From: Anaerosacchariphilus hominis
Lineage (GTDB): Bacteria > Bacillota > Clostridia > Lachnospirales > Lachnospiraceae
Assembly: GCF_014290175.1 (NCBI RefSeq)
Contig: NZ_JACOOR010000004.1
Location: 248,001 to 312,000 of the forward strand
Direction: 5' to 3'
Length of the DNA: 64,000 nt
The notes under the pieces were generated by a model. The model saw nothing but the letters and a program-made list of their open reading frames with translations. It did not search any database and was not told the origin of the DNA. Both the position numbers and the translations under genes were made by a program. Each line of letters opens with the position of its first letter. The stretch's first letter is position 1. Positions 17,013 to 25,641 of this stretch are shown one piece after another.

Positions 17013-18617
17013 ATGAGATTGACGTTTCTCGGCGCAGACCATGAGGTGACAGGCAGCTGTCACATGTTGGAAGCCTGCAAAAAGGTGATACTTGTAGACT
17101 GTGGTATGGAACAGGGGCCGGATATTTACGAGAATCAGGAGATTCCCGTGAATCCGGCTGATATCGATTATGTGCTTCTGACCCATGCGCATATCGATCA
17201 TTCGGGACTACTTCCCCTGCTCTATAAGAGAGGATTTAAGGGAACTATTTTTTCCACCTATGCCACGGCAGATCTCTGTGAGGTTATGCTCCGTGACAGC
17301 GCCCATATTCAGGAGTTCGAGGCGGAATGGCGGAATCGAAAGGCTAAAAGAGCCGGAAAGCCAGAGTATGTGCCGTTGTATACCATAGCGGACGCGGACG
17401 GGGCGTCGAAGCTGTTCTGCGGCTGTCCCTACGGAGAACGGATCCACCTTGCGGACGGTATCGACATTCGGTTTACGGATGTGGGACATCTCTTGGGCTC
17501 TGCCTGCATCGAGGTATGGCTGAAGGAAGGGGATACGGAGAAAAAGCTTGTATTCTCCGGCGACATCGGAAATCTGCACCAGCCGATTCTAAAGGATCCG
17601 GCCCATGTGGACACGGCGGACTATGTGCTCATCGAATCCACCTACGGTGACCGGAGTCACGGCCCGAAGCCGGACTATGTGAAGGAGCTGACTCGGATTC
17701 TGCAGGAAACCTTTGACCGGGGCGGCAATGTAGTCATCCCTTCCTTTGCAGTGGGGCGCACCCAGGAAATGCTGTATTTCCTGCGGGAGATCAAGGCGAA
17801 GAAACTGATTCACGGCCATGATGGTTTCAAGGTTTACGTGGACAGTCCTCTGGCGGTTCAGGCGACCACCATTTTCAATAAAAACATGTATGACTGCTTC
17901 GACGAGGAGACCATGGCACTGGTACAAAAGGGCATCAATCCCATCAGCTTTCCGGGACTGAATCTGTCCATCACCAGCGACGAATCCAAGCTGATCAACT
18001 TTGTGGAGGAGCCCAAGGTCATCCTGTCAGCTTCCGGCATGTGTGAGGCGGGCCGGATCCGGCATCATCTGAAGCATAACCTGTGGCGGCCGGAAAGTAC
18101 GATTCTCTTTGTGGGCTATCAGGCCGTCGGTACCCTGGGACGTACCCTGGTGGAGGGAGCTTCCGAGGTGAAGCTCTTTGGAGAACCGGTGGAAGTAAGG
18201 GCACATATCGAAGTGCTGGGAGGCATCAGCGGCCATGCAGATAAAGAAGGGCTGATCGGCTGGCTGGAGGGCTTCCGCAAGAAACCACAGAGGGTTTTTG
18301 TGGTACACGGCGAGGATCAGGTCTGTGATACTTTCGCAGCTTGTCTGCAGGATCAGTACGGCTATACGACCACTGCTCCCTATACCGGAGAAATATGGGA
18401 TTTGGCCACCAACAGCCGGATCGCCGAAGGCAATCGGGAGCGTATTATAAAGGAGCAGCGTAAGACCGGTAAGGCCGTGGCGACCGTATATGATCGTCTG
18501 GTGGAGACCGGAAAGCGGCTCATGCGCCTCATCGACCAGTGTAAGGGCTGGACGAATAAAGATATTGCGAAGCTGGCGGATCAGATTCAGGCTCTTTGCG
18601 ATAAATGGGAAAAATAA
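17013..18617 (+). CDS. MBL-fold beta-CASP RNA/DNA processing nuclease
   Basis: 534 residues. The metallo-beta-lactamase motif THAHIDHSG (about 56-64) and the downstream metal residues (GHLLGSA, FSGDIG) are intact. A beta-CASP insertion follows, with ILSASGMCEAGR and then GISGHADKEGL. This is the CPSF73/YSH1-like branch of the family, distinct from RNase J in length and order. An exo- or endonuclease role on RNA is expected from the family, but the substrate is unknown. It has its own promoter and sits 14 bp before the amidase. Confidence 0.9.
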   Translation: MRLTFLGADHEVTGSCHMLEACKKVILVDCGMEQGPDIYENQEIPVNPADIDYVLLTHAHIDHSGLLPLLYKRGFKGTIFSTYATADLCEVMLRDSAHIQEFEAEWRNRKAKRAGKPEYVPLYTIADADGASKLFCGCPYGERIHLADGIDIRFTDVGHLLGSACIEVWLKEGDTEKKLVFSGDIGNLHQPILKDPAHVDTADYVLIESTYGDRSHGPKPDYVKELTRILQETFDRGGNVVIPSFAVGRTQEMLYFLREIKAKKLIHGHDGFKVYVDSPLAVQATTIFNKNMYDCFDEETMALVQKGINPISFPGLNLSITSDESKLINFVEEPKVILSASGMCEAGRIRHHLKHNLWRPESTILFVGYQAVGTLGRTLVEGASEVKLFGEPVEVRAHIEVLGGISGHADKEGLIGWLEGFRKKPQRVFVVHGEDQVCDTFAACLQDQYGYTTTAPYTGEIWDLATNSRIAEGNRERIIKEQRKTGKAVATVYDRLVETGKRLMRLIDQCKGWTNKDIAKLADQIQALCDKWEK

Positions 18618-18631
18618 CGGGGGTAAACGAC

Positions 18632-19387
18632 ATGGACACAAATGACAAGCACGAATTAAGCCCGGCGGAGCGGAAGCGGAAAATGGCGGCCCGCAGACGG
18701 CACCAGGAGGAGTTAAAGCGCAGAAAGCGCCGCCGGGCACTGGTGATTGTGCTTCTGGTAATTCTGGCTGCAGCCCTGATTGCAGGGATTGTATTTGCGG
18801 TAAGAAAGCTCACGGCAGGCGGCAGCGCGGAGATAGCGGCCAAGGGCGATACCTTTGTGATAGCCATCGATCCGGGCCACGGCGGCGAGGACATTGGTAT
18901 GAGCAACGAGGTTATCGAGGAAAAAGAGGTCGATCTGAATATCTGCGCCAAGCTGAAGATCATGCTGGAGAGCCAGGGTTATCAGGTCGTCATGACCCGA
19001 GAGGACGATACCCGGGTATCCAAGGAGGACCGTGTTTCCACAGCAAACACATCCGGAGCGGATCTCCTGGTCAGCGTCCACTGCAACTATGCCGAGGATG
19101 ACAGTGCCAAGACCGGCGTCACTGTGAACTACACCGACGGCGACAAGGAAAGCCGCACCCTGGCAGAGAACATAGACAGCGCACTGGTAAAAGAGACAAA
19201 CGCCACCGACAACGGAATTTCCGCAGGCAGCTATTCCATCACAGACGACACCGAGATGCCCGCAGTCCTGGTAGAAGTAGGCTATCTCAGCAACGCAGAA
19301 GAAAGCAACAGCCTGGCCGAAGACGTTTACCAGAACAGCGTAGCCAAAGGAATCGCCAAAGGCGTAATCCTGAGCCTGAAGCGTTAA
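18632..19387 (+). CDS. N-acetylmuramoyl-L-alanine amidase (Amidase_3)
   Basis: 251 residues. A very basic N-terminus precedes one membrane helix (about 34-56), a signal anchor that puts the enzyme outside. The zinc amidase domain has IDPGHGGED (about 80, first His and a Glu), SVHCNYAED (about 148) and the catalytic Glu in VEVGYLSNAEE (about 215). It cuts the stem peptide from MurNAc. ATG 18632 follows a GGGGGT run. It probably shares transcription with the beta-CASP gene and ends at a strong terminator. Confidence 0.92.
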   Translation: MDTNDKHELSPAERKRKMAARRRHQEELKRRKRRRALVIVLLVILAAALIAGIVFAVRKLTAGGSAEIAAKGDTFVIAIDPGHGGEDIGMSNEVIEEKEVDLNICAKLKIMLESQGYQVVMTREDDTRVSKEDRVSTANTSGADLLVSVHCNYAEDDSAKTGVTVNYTDGDKESRTLAENIDSALVKETNATDNGISAGSYSITDDTEMPAVLVEVGYLSNAEESNSLAEDVYQNSVAKGIAKGVILSLKR

Positions 19388-19440
19388 GCGGCATTTGTTT
19401 GTGTCTTTCTTTCAACCATAAACTGCCTGAATTGTTCCAC

Positions 19441-19473
19441 AAGGGGCGTCTGATGACGCCCCTTTAACTTTTT
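19441..19473 (+). terminator. Terminator after amidase gene
   Basis: A perfect stem AAGGGGCGTC / GACGCCCCTT with a TGAT loop is followed by TAACTTTTT. Confidence 0.85.
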
Positions 19474-19555
19474 CACCGTATCTCCCCTACAAATTCAAAT
19501 TGACGCAGACCGGAAGATATACTAAAATAAAACTGATTTGCAGGGAGGTAACCGT

Positions 19556-20077
19556 ATGAATATATTTCTGATAGGCTTTATGGGAACCGGAAAGAGTACC
19601 ATTTCCACTGTACTGGGAAAGGAGCTTTCCACAGAAGTCATAGAAATGGACGAGCTCATCGTAAAGCGCCAGGGGATGCCCATTTCTCAGATCTTTGAGA
19701 CCCGGGGCGAGGAATACTTCCGGGAGCTGGAAACGGGACTTCTGGTGGAACTGCAGCAAAGGGACGGCGTCATCGTTTCCTGCGGAGGCGGCACGCCCAT
19801 GCGGGAGTGCAATGTGGCCGAGATGAAAAAGAGTGGCATCATCGTACTTCTGACCGCCCGGCCGGAGACTATCTTTGAGCGGGTGCGTTACAGCCATAAC
19901 CGGCCTCTGATTGAGCACAATAAAACTGCAGAATATATCGCCGAGCTTCTGGAAAAGCGCCGGGAAAAGTATGAGGCGGCGGCCGACGTGACCATCGCCA
20001 CAGACGGCAAGGACACCCGGGAGATCTGCAGGGAGATTCAGGACAGCGTAAAAGAATGGGAGAAGCAGTCATGTTAA
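19556..20077 (+). CDS. aroK: Shikimate kinase
   Basis: 173 residues. It phosphorylates shikimate in chorismate synthesis. The P-loop GFMGTGKST is at about 6-14, followed by the shikimate-binding Asp/Arg region (EMDELIVKRQG, then EEYFRELE) and the CGGGTPMRE motif at about 80. Length is typical. GGGAGGT precedes ATG 19556. The last seven bases overlap the nitroreductase start. Confidence 0.93.
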   Translation: MNIFLIGFMGTGKSTISTVLGKELSTEVIEMDELIVKRQGMPISQIFETRGEEYFRELETGLLVELQQRDGVIVSCGGGTPMRECNVAEMKKSGIIVLLTARPETIFERVRYSHNRPLIEHNKTAEYIAELLEKRREKYEAAADVTIATDGKDTREICREIQDSVKEWEKQSC

Positions 20078-20658
20078 AGGATCTGGTTTTGAAGAATCGA
20101 AGCTATCGCGGATACGACCCCTCGGTGCGCCTCACAAGAGAGGATCTGGTGGATCTGGTGGAACTGGCCCGGTTTACGGGATCCAGCGTGAATGTCCAGC
20201 CCCTGAAGTATTACATTGCCTGGAAACAGGAGGAAGTGGCGCAGATCCAGGCTCTGACCATGTGGGCCGGAGCTCTGAAGGAAATGAAGCTGCCCCATCC
20301 GGGCAAGGAGCCTGCGGCTTTCATCATTATCTGCCAGGACATGAATCTGAATTCCAACAGCACCAAGTTTCTGCGTGATATCGGCGTGGCGGCCCAGACC
20401 ATGCTTCTGGGAGCTGTGGAAAAGGGTCTGGGCGGCTGTATGATCGGAAGTTTCTATAAACCAAAGCTTATGGATCTTCTGAAACTGCCGGAGGGCGTGG
20501 AGCCGAATCTCATCGTAGCCCTGGGTAAGCCGGCGGAAAAGATAGTCCTGACCGATGTGGGCGAGGACGGCAGCACCAGGTACTATCGTAACGCGGAGGA
20601 CACCCATTATGTTCCCAAGCGGAGCCTGGAGGATCTGGTACTGGAAGCGAAGCAGTAA
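20071..20658 (+). CDS. Nitroreductase family flavoprotein
   Basis: 195 residues. The N-terminal KNRSYRGYDP is the FMN-phosphate-binding Arg-Ser-x-Arg element of nitroreductases. VAAQTMLLGAVEKGLGGCMIGSF (about 110-132) is the conserved helix and turn. The physiological substrate is unknown. ATG 20071 overlaps aroK, so translation is probably coupled. Confidence 0.88.
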   Translation: MLKDLVLKNRSYRGYDPSVRLTREDLVDLVELARFTGSSVNVQPLKYYIAWKQEEVAQIQALTMWAGALKEMKLPHPGKEPAAFIIICQDMNLNSNSTKFLRDIGVAAQTMLLGAVEKGLGGCMIGSFYKPKLMDLLKLPEGVEPNLIVALGKPAEKIVLTDVGEDGSTRYYRNAEDTHYVPKRSLEDLVLEAKQ

Positions 20659-20667
20659 GAGACGGAG

Positions 20668-20699
20668 AACCGTCGTCTGGAAACAGGCGGCGGTTTTTC
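20668..20699 (+). terminator. Terminator after nitroreductase gene
   Basis: A 12-bp stem AACCGTCGTCTG / CAGGCGGCGGTT with a GAAA tetraloop and two G-U pairs is followed by TTTC. Confidence 0.75.
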
Positions 20700-20740
20700 G
20701 ATCCCGGCGATTCCGGTCAAAAAGAAGACAGAAAAAACAA

Positions 20741-20770
20741 TTGTCAGCTTATTACAAAGTATAGTAGAAT
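20741..20770 (+). promoter_or_regulatory. Candidate promoter for the lipoprotein-kinase pair
   Basis: TTGTCA (20741-20746), an 18-bp spacer and TAGAAT (20765-20770) lie 48 bp before ATG 20819. Confidence 0.5.
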
Positions 20771-20818
20771 GATAAAATAACATGGAAATGTAATATAAAT
20801 CAGAACAGGGTGAAGACC

Positions 20819-21670
20819 ATGCAAAAAATGCTACGAAAAATGAAACGAAAGAGGAATCAGAAATTCGCTGCTGTCCTCGCAGCTTGCTGCGGCCTGACGC
20901 TGACTTTTGGGGGCTGTGAAAAAGTGGAAAGCACGGAAGTACCAAAGCAGGAGGCATTGCCGAAAATCGTGGTGGGAAGCGATGATTATCCGCCCTTTAA
21001 TTACGCTGATCCCAACGGAAAACCCACTGGAATCGATGTGGAACTGGCCAAAGAGGCTTTTGCCCGTATGGGCTATGAGGCGGAGTTTGTTCAGATTAAC
21101 TGGGAGGACAAAAAGAACCTGGTGGAAAACGGAGATATCGACTGTATCTGGGGCAGTTTTTCCATGGACGGCCGGGAGGAGGAATACAACTGGGCCGGTC
21201 CCTATATGCTCAGCTATCAAGTGGTGGCGGTGAACCGGGACAGCGATATCGAAACCCTGGGGGATCTGGAGGGGAAGATCGTTGCCGTACAGTCCACCAC
21301 CAAGCCGGAGGAAATCTTTACCAACCACACGGACAGCCGGATCCCGGAGCTTCGGGAGGTCTTTTCCCTTCAGAACCGGGAACTGATTTACGCCTTTTTG
21401 AGCAAGGGCTACGCAGACGCGGTGGCAGCCCATGAGACCGCTATTTTGCAGTATATGAAGGATTATGGGCTGGAGTACCGAATTCTGGAGGAATCCCTTC
21501 TGACAGTGGGGCTGGGTGTGGCTTTCAGCAGAGAGGACGAAAGAGGGCTTGAGAAAGAACTGACCAGAACCTTCCGGGAGATGGAGAAGGATGGAACCAC
21601 AGCCCGGATTCTGGGAGAGTATCTGGAGAATCCGGAGCGCTATCTGGAGGTGGATGTCAATGAAGATTAA
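20819..21670 (+). CDS. Family 3 extracellular solute-binding lipoprotein
   Basis: 283 residues. A basic start, a hydrophobic run and a lipobox-like LTFGGC (about 29-34) indicate a lipoprotein signal. The mature part begins with KIVVGSDDYPPFNY, typical of family 3 (amino-acid-type) binding proteins, then GIDVELAKEAF and the inter-lobe CIWGSFSMDGREEEYNW. No ABC transporter genes follow. Instead the 3-prime end overlaps a histidine kinase gene by 11 bases, which suggests a sensing rather than uptake role. ATG 20819 follows AGGGTG. Confidence 0.85.
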   Translation: MQKMLRKMKRKRNQKFAAVLAACCGLTLTFGGCEKVESTEVPKQEALPKIVVGSDDYPPFNYADPNGKPTGIDVELAKEAFARMGYEAEFVQINWEDKKNLVENGDIDCIWGSFSMDGREEEYNWAGPYMLSYQVVAVNRDSDIETLGDLEGKIVAVQSTTKPEEIFTNHTDSRIPELREVFSLQNRELIYAFLSKGYADAVAAHETAILQYMKDYGLEYRILEESLLTVGLGVAFSREDERGLEKELTRTFREMEKDGTTARILGEYLENPERYLEVDVNED

Positions 21671-23846
21671 AGAAGTGACGGAGGGCAGAAGCCGCCACAA
21701 GCTGGCCGTAGAGCTTCTATTTGGCATTCTGATGCTGGGTTGCGTCTTCATGATTGCTACAAATGAGGATATGCGTTCCACGGAGACGCGGCTTTCGGGA
21801 ATCGTAAGCTATATTAACGAACAGTGTAACGGTTATAACCGGATGAATCTGGCTTCAGAGACCAAGAGCCTGATGCGGGTCATGGAAGGGGCCAGGCAGA
21901 CGGAGGAGAACTTGTTCCGGACAGGAGCGGAGGACGAAGAAATTCTGAAGCAGTGCGTACAGAACGGATATCTGACCGGAATCCTGCTGCTGGATCCGGA
22001 GGGACAGGTGGAAGCCCGGTACGATACCGGGGGAACAGAGCCTGATATGGAAGAATATCTGCAATCTCCGGCAGTGCTTGGTACGGCCCTGTGCCGGGAA
22101 AAGTCCTACGCAGTGCGGATTCCCCAGACGGATGATTCCTATGTGGATTTGGCGGCAGCAGGAAAACGGGACGGAACCGGTATCGTGGTGGCCTACTATC
22201 ACACACCGGAGGAGTATGTGGAAGCCTTTAATCTGTCGCTGAATTCCTTCCTGAACGGCTACAATATGGACTATGACGGTACCTTCGTGATCTGCAGCGG
22301 TAACCGGATCGTGGCCGCCAATGATCCATTCCTTGTGGACAAGAATGCAGACGAGGTAGAGATTCTGAACTATATCAAAGGGCAGAGAATCAGCGGCAAG
22401 CTGGTACATACGAAGATTGAGGATTCCCTGTCCCGCTACTTCGGTTTGATGGATCACGGACGGGACTACTATATCTATGCCTATACTACGGAAAGCCGGG
22501 TTTTTGGCTCTACGATTCAGAACATGATCATTTCCCTGGTGATCTATGTGGCGATTCTCATCGTCATTCACACGGTGCACTGGCGGACCACCCAGAGCTA
22601 CCGGGAGGAACAGATGCAGCTTCAGCAGGAATACACAGAGCAGTTACAAAGTAAAAACGAAAAGCTGCAGGAGGCCGTGGGCGAGGCCGATCGGGCCAAT
22701 GCGGCGAAGACGAACTTCCTGGCCCGCATGAGCCATGATATCCGGACGCCCCTGAACGGGATCATCGGTCTTCTGGAGATCAATGAGGCTCATCCGGAGG
22801 ACAGGGAGCTGATCTGCGCCAACCAGAAGAAAATGGTGGTGGCGGCCCATCACTTGCTGTCCCTGCTCAACGACATTCTCCAGATGAGTAAACTGGAAAG
22901 CGGCGAGATACAGCTGGCTCATGAGGTCATGAACCTGAAGGAGCTGTCCCAGGATGTGCTGACCATCGTGGAGCAACGAGCCGTGGAGGCGGGCGTGACC
23001 CTGGAGTATGACCGGACCTTCGACTGGGTGGCCCATGCCAAAGTATATGGAAGTCCTTTGCATGTGCGTCAGATTTTCCTGAATATCTATGGCAACTGTA
23101 TCAAATATAATAAGATGGGAGGCTCGGTGACCACCAGCTGTGAATGTGTGGGTGAGAAGAATCAGGTCGCAACCTACCGGTGGGTGATTGCCGATACGGG
23201 CGTGGGTATGACCCGGGAATTCCTGGAGCATATCTTCGATCCCTTTTCCCAGGAGCACACGGACGCCAGAAGCGTATACCATGGAACCGGACTGGGAATG
23301 GCCATCGTAAAGAGCCTGGTTGATCAGATGGGCGGAACCATAGAAGTCACCAGTGTGGAAGGAGGGGGCTCCACCTTTACCATTACGCTGCCCTTCTCCA
23401 TCACGGCGGAGACCGGGGAGGCGGAAATACCCGCAGATGGGGTGGAAGAACCTGCCGATATCCGGGGACTTCATATTCTTCTGGCGGAGGATAACGAGCT
23501 GAACGCTGAAATTGCCCAGGTGTTGCTGGGAGACGCGGGCGTCACCATTACCGTGGCCCGGGATGGCCAGGAGGCAGTGGATATCTTTTCCTCTCGGCCG
23601 CAGGGAACTTTTGACGGCATTCTGATGGATATAATGATGCCGGTGATGGATGGCCTGACGGCCACGGAGACCATTCGTGCCCTGGAGCGTCCCGACGCAG
23701 GTACGATTCCCATTATCGCCATGACGGCCAATGCCTTTGGGGAGGATGTGCGCAAATGTCTGGACGCAGGTATGAACGACCATTTGGCCAAGCCTCTGCA
23801 GATGGAGAAAGTGACGGCGGTCATTGCGGCTCATTGCCGCAAGTGA
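21660..23846 (+). CDS. Hybrid sensor histidine kinase with receiver domain
   Basis: 728 residues. Two membrane helices (about 15-35 and 283-303) enclose an external Cache-like sensor region of about 245 residues. A coiled coil (about 315-350) leads to the dimerisation domain with SHDIRTPLNG (phospho-accepting His near 359). The ATPase domain has NIYGNCIKYN, DTGVGM and GTGLGMAI. A C-terminal receiver domain has AEDNELNAE, DIMMPVMDG (phospho-accepting Asp) and AMTANAF. No separate response regulator with an output domain lies nearby. ATG 21660 is best placed behind GGAGGTGG; ATG 21654 is also possible. Confidence 0.92.
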   Translation: MKIKEVTEGRSRHKLAVELLFGILMLGCVFMIATNEDMRSTETRLSGIVSYINEQCNGYNRMNLASETKSLMRVMEGARQTEENLFRTGAEDEEILKQCVQNGYLTGILLLDPEGQVEARYDTGGTEPDMEEYLQSPAVLGTALCREKSYAVRIPQTDDSYVDLAAAGKRDGTGIVVAYYHTPEEYVEAFNLSLNSFLNGYNMDYDGTFVICSGNRIVAANDPFLVDKNADEVEILNYIKGQRISGKLVHTKIEDSLSRYFGLMDHGRDYYIYAYTTESRVFGSTIQNMIISLVIYVAILIVIHTVHWRTTQSYREEQMQLQQEYTEQLQSKNEKLQEAVGEADRANAAKTNFLARMSHDIRTPLNGIIGLLEINEAHPEDRELICANQKKMVVAAHHLLSLLNDILQMSKLESGEIQLAHEVMNLKELSQDVLTIVEQRAVEAGVTLEYDRTFDWVAHAKVYGSPLHVRQIFLNIYGNCIKYNKMGGSVTTSCECVGEKNQVATYRWVIADTGVGMTREFLEHIFDPFSQEHTDARSVYHGTGLGMAIVKSLVDQMGGTIEVTSVEGGGSTFTITLPFSITAETGEAEIPADGVEEPADIRGLHILLAEDNELNAEIAQVLLGDAGVTITVARDGQEAVDIFSSRPQGTFDGILMDIMMPVMDGLTATETIRALERPDAGTIPIIAMTANAFGEDVRKCLDAGMNDHLAKPLQMEKVTAVIAAHCRK

Positions 23847-23868
23847 ACTGTTTTTCGGACTTCTTTTC

Positions 23869-23897
23869 TTTACAGAAAGCGGGGAGCACGCTATAAT
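23869..23897 (+). promoter_or_regulatory. Sigma-A promoter for the MATE exporter gene
   Basis: TTTACA (23869-23874), a 17-bp spacer and TATAAT (23892-23897) lie 41 bp before ATG 23939. Confidence 0.75.
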
Positions 23898-23938
23898 AGT
23901 TAGGTATGTGATTTTTTAGAGAAGAGGAAAGACAGAAG

Positions 23939-25327
23939 ATGAGTGAAATACAGATAACACAGACCAACAGAATACAGGCAAATCTTCTGGGCACAGAACC
24001 GGTGGGACAGCTTCTTCGAAGATTCGCGGTTCCCAGCATTGTAGCTATGCTGGTTAATGCCCTTTACAACATGGTTGACCAGATTTTTATCGGCCACAGT
24101 ATCGGGGAGCTGGGAAACGCAGCGACCAATGTGGCCTTTCCCCTGACCACCAGCTGTACCGCCCTGGCCCTGTTGTTTGGTATCGGAGCGGCCTCCGCTT
24201 TTAACCTGTCCATGGGACGGGGCGAGAAGGATAAGGCCCTTTATTATATTGGAAACGCGGCGGTCATGATGTTTGGAAGCGGCATTGTACTGTTTCTGAT
24301 TGCGGAACTTTTCCTGGATCCCATGCTGATCTTTTTCGGTTCGCCGGATAATGTTCTGGGACTGGCCCGGGAATACGTACGTATTGTAGCCGTTGGATTT
24401 CCATTTCTGATTCTGACCTCCGGCGGAGCCCACCTGGTCCGGGCGGACGGAAGCCCCAATTATTCCATGGCCTGTAACCTGACCGGAGCTCTCATCAATA
24501 CCATTCTGGATCCGATTCTGATTTTTGGCTTCAAGATGGGAATGACCGGAGCGGCCCTTGCTACGATCACCGGCCAGATAATCTCTGCCTTTCTGGTGTT
24601 CCGTTATCTCCGACATTATAAGGCAGGACCCTTTACCAGGGAGCATCTCCGGCCCAGAATGATTTATCTGGGCTACGCCATGACGCTGGGTATGGCTCAA
24701 TGCTTTAACCAGCTGGCTATGATGATGGTTCAGATTGTTATGAACAATTCCCTGCGCCATTACGGCGCCCTGTCTGTATACGGAGAGGCAATTCCGCTGG
24801 CCTGCTCCGGTATTATCAATAAGGTTAGCTTTATGTTTTTTGCTTTCTGTATCGGAATTGCTCAGGGAATGCAGCCCATTGCCAGCTTCAATTACGGCGC
24901 GAGAAATTATGACCGGGTAAAGAAGGTTATTTTCCTGAGCCTGTCAGCAGGACAGATCATCTGTATTACCGCCTTCTGCCTGTTCCAGATTTTCCCATTA
25001 CAGATCACGGCGCTGTTCGGAAATGGCTCAGATCTGTACTTCTCCTTTGCGGAGCGGTATTTCCGGGTTTACCTGTTCTTTACCTTTATCAATAACCTGC
25101 AGCCCATGTCCTCTACCTTCTTTTCCTCGATCGGAAAGCCGAAGAAGGGAACTTTCCTGTCTCTGACCCGGCAAATTATTTTCCTGCTGCCCTTATTGGT
25201 TATCCTGCCCCTGTTCCTGGGGATTGACGGTATCATGTACGCGGGCCCGATTGCAGACTGCCTGGCTGCTGTGATTTCCGGAATTTTCCTGGCTGGGGAG
25301 CTGAAGAAAATGGGTACGGAAGCTTAA
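23939..25327 (+). CDS. MATE family efflux transporter
   Basis: 462 residues with about twelve hydrophobic segments in two homologous halves. N-terminal LLGTEPVGQLLRRFAVPSI and MVDQIFIGH are typical of the MATE NorM/DinF group, as is the second-half start LTLGMAQ-like block near residue 245. Such carriers export drugs or metabolites in exchange for Na+ or H+; the substrate is not predictable. AGAGAAGAGG precedes the start. It is monocistronic. Confidence 0.92.
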   Translation: MSEIQITQTNRIQANLLGTEPVGQLLRRFAVPSIVAMLVNALYNMVDQIFIGHSIGELGNAATNVAFPLTTSCTALALLFGIGAASAFNLSMGRGEKDKALYYIGNAAVMMFGSGIVLFLIAELFLDPMLIFFGSPDNVLGLAREYVRIVAVGFPFLILTSGGAHLVRADGSPNYSMACNLTGALINTILDPILIFGFKMGMTGAALATITGQIISAFLVFRYLRHYKAGPFTREHLRPRMIYLGYAMTLGMAQCFNQLAMMMVQIVMNNSLRHYGALSVYGEAIPLACSGIINKVSFMFFAFCIGIAQGMQPIASFNYGARNYDRVKKVIFLSLSAGQIICITAFCLFQIFPLQITALFGNGSDLYFSFAERYFRVYLFFTFINNLQPMSSTFFSSIGKPKKGTFLSLTRQIIFLLPLLVILPLFLGIDGIMYAGPIADCLAAVISGIFLAGELKKMGTEA

Positions 25328-25361
25328 GTAATGTAAAACCAAGTACAATTTACATGAAAAT

Positions 25362-25407
25362 CAGGGATCCTTTCATTCAAATTTACTGAATGAAACGATC
25401 CCTTTTT
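25362..25407 (+). terminator. Terminator after MATE gene
   Basis: A long imperfect stem pairs CAGGGATCCTTTCATTCA with TGAATGAAACGATCCCT and is followed by TTTTCTG. Confidence 0.75.
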
Positions 25408-25447
25408 CTGTGTGATGTATCTGTAAAATGAAAGAGAGCTAGCTATC

Positions 25448-25534
25448 ATGAAAAGAATCAAAGCAGCTTGTATTGGCAATTACGTACCTTGGAATCGCAG
25501 AAAAGAAAGAAATAATTACAAATGTGAAAGATAA
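25448..25534 (+). other. Small ORF (28 codons), possible gene remnant
   Basis: An ATG at 25448 opens a 28-residue frame beginning MKRIKAACIG, rich in Lys and Arg, ending at TAA 25532. It lies in the 314-bp gap between the MATE terminator and the hcp terminator. AGAGAG upstream is a weak ribosome binding site. The first nine residues resemble the start of small hypothetical proteins I recall from Lachnospiraceae, which would make this a truncated copy. That recollection is unverified. Confidence 0.25.
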
Positions 25535-25538
25535 TTAA

Positions 25539-25588
25539 AATCAATAAAGTCGATGCGAACGTTGAATCCTGCATCGGCTTTATTGATT
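25539..25588 (-). terminator. Terminator of the hcp operon
   Basis: An 18-bp near-perfect stem, AATCAATAAAGTCGATGC (25539-25556) and GCATCGGCTTTATTGATT (25571-25588), lies 54 bp past the hcp stop. Read on the minus strand it is followed by a T-rich run. Confidence 0.7.
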
Positions 25589-25612
25589 CTATAGATAATT
25601 TGAAAGCTTTGT

Positions 25613-25639
25613 AACCGTGAAGGAACTGAACAGTTAAAA
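25613..25639. repeat. Stop-proximal palindrome, copy 1
   Basis: Minus-strand TAACTGTTCAGTTCCTTC followed by ACGGTTAC begins six bases after the hcp stop codon. The same sequence, with one difference, lies at 59081-59104 at the azlD stop codon. Confidence 0.7.
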
Positions 25640-25641
25640 CT

